The notes under the pieces were generated by a model. It worked only from the letters and a program-made list of their open reading frames with translations. It made no database searches and was not told the DNA's origin. Made by a program: the position numbers and the translations under genes. Below, one piece after another: positions 63,424 to 64,000 of a stretch of 64,000 nucleotides of DNA (position 1 is the stretch's first letter; the number at the start of each line of letters is the position of its first letter). The stretch spans positions 1-64,000 of the forward strand of contig NZ_JAAOIE010000002.1 in assembly GCF_011326755.1 (NCBI RefSeq). Reading direction: 5' to 3'. The stretch comes from Cochlodiniinecator piscidefendens (lineage in GTDB: Bacteria > Pseudomonadota > Alphaproteobacteria > Rhodobacterales > Rhodobacteraceae).

Positions 63424-63897
63424 ATGAAAACGCCCGTTGCCTCGCTTCTTGTTGCCGCAATGTTTGTCACCAGTTGTGGCACCATCCGTGAATCGCGGCT
63501 AAATCCGTTCAACTGGTTTGGACGCAGCCAACAAGAAGAAACCGTCGCGGTTGACGATGCTGCCATTCGTGCGCCTTCGGATCCACGCCCATTGGTTACA
63601 AATATCGTGTCACTGCACATCGACCAAACACCGGGCGGCGCAATTATCCGCGCTGTTGGTCTACCACCGACACAGGGGTATTTTGGTGCAGCTTTGGTTC
63701 CCGAAAATGATGAACGCCCTGTTGATGGGGTTCTAACCTATAGCTTTCGCATTATCCCACCAGAAGACTTTCAACTGACCTCCACCCAAGTATCGCGCGA
63801 AGTCGTCGTCGGCCAGTTCATTTCTGATGCAAGTTTGCAAGGCGTGCGTCAAATCCGCGTCGTTGCCGCCGAAAACGCACGCTCAAGCCGTCGTTAA
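63424..63897 (+). CDS. Putative lipoprotein, unknown function
   Basis: The 157-residue protein begins 'MKTPVASLLVAAMFVTSCGT', a lipoprotein signal with a lipobox-like VTSC (Cys18). A charged linker and a beta-rich domain follow ('PLVTNIVSLHIDQTPGGAII', 'DGVLTYSFRIIPPEDF'). AGGA precedes the ATG. I do not recognise the family; it is probably an outer-membrane lipoprotein. Confidence 0.8.
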   Translation: MKTPVASLLVAAMFVTSCGTIRESRLNPFNWFGRSQQEETVAVDDAAIRAPSDPRPLVTNIVSLHIDQTPGGAIIRAVGLPPTQGYFGAALVPENDERPVDGVLTYSFRIIPPEDFQLTSTQVSREVVVGQFISDASLQGVRQIRVVAAENARSSRR

Positions 63898-63915
63898 GCA
63901 GATCAATACGTGACC

Positions 63916-64000
63916 CTACTTTAGGGTCACGACTTTGACACGGCTGCCATGGGCCGCCAGCGCGATTTCTCCGTCACACAAACGCAACGCATCTTCGCCG
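63916..64000 (-). CDS. 3' end of an unidentified gene (partial)
   Basis: A leftward reading frame enters from the window edge and ends in TAG at 63916-63918. Its last residues are 'ALRLCDGEIALAAHG' followed by 'SRVKVVTLK'. Composition looks coding. The end overlaps a hairpin, CGTGACCC/GGGTCACG (63909-63931), which may be a terminator. The family is unknown to me. Confidence 0.55.
   Translation of the reverse strand, partial: GEDALRLCDGEIALAAHGSRVKVVTLK

Noticed and set aside
63909-63931. Hairpin CGTGACCC/GGGTCACG as a terminator.
   Set aside because: The stem is perfect but there is no T run and it overlaps the end of a partial reading frame, so it is mentioned only with that gene.

Overview
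The window looks like a chromosomal segment of a marine Rhodobacterales (Roseobacter-group) alphaproteobacterium. The evidence is a complete RcGTA-type gene transfer agent cluster, the DMSP genes dmdA-acuI, the Rhodobacter-type trgA-trgB-cysK tellurite locus, a circularly permuted two-piece tmRNA, an E1-alpha/E1-beta pyruvate dehydrogenase whose E1-beta carries a lipoyl domain, and a DUF1476 (F1-ATPase zeta) gene. Base composition looks moderate, lower than in Rhodobacter itself.

Layout. 1-1440 is a graveyard of mobile DNA at the 3' end of a tRNA-Ser(GGA) gene: remnants of a phage tail protein, a phage transglutaminase-like peptidase, a TAXI-type TRAP binding protein and probably an integrase. 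1591-8997 is a tight leftward gene train (desulfurase-like protein, trgA, trgB, cysK, MscS channel, alaX, membrane protein). 9036-13436 holds acuI, dmdA, DUF1326 and DUF2182, with a divergent GntR regulator and a near-perfect palindrome between them. 13439-16228 holds a secreted double-LCCL protein, tmRNA (ssrA), its ClpXP adaptor sspB and a methyltransferase-like protein. 16323-30895 is mostly housekeeping: fumC, a cytochrome P450 coupled to a hydrolase, ccdA, tusA, rne, anmK, tyrS and two cyclophilins. 31027-38357 carries central carbon metabolism (pgk, aldolase, ftsB, pdhABC) and cysE.

38471-52506 is the GTA cluster, transcribed leftwards: small and large terminase, portal, head protein, protease, capsid, connectors, tail tube, chaperones, tape measure, baseplate/hub, peptidase and tip protein. 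All 17 expected genes are present and intact, so the particle is probably functional. A candidate promoter with two inverted CtrA-like boxes lies upstream, and an interleaved pair of inverted repeats separates the capsid gene from the head-tail connector gene. A DctB/DctD-type two-component system lies directly upstream in the same direction. Its regulator lacks the GAFTGA loop needed for sigma-54 contact.

55855-57535 is purC-purS-purQ. 57722-64000 holds DUF1476, an MprF-like protein, and a one-carbon cluster: homocysteine methyltransferase, corrinoid protein, a small membrane protein and DUF1638. This cluster resembles pieces of a split methionine synthase. It is followed by sufE, a lipoprotein and the 3' end of an unidentified gene.

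The most interesting items are the putative GTA promoter and its CtrA-like boxes, the possible pseudoknot in the GTA transcript, the GAFTGA-less regulator beside the GTA cluster, the split methionine synthase neighbourhood, and the GntR palindrome next to the DMSP genes. No CRISPR array, rRNA or complete insertion sequence was seen.
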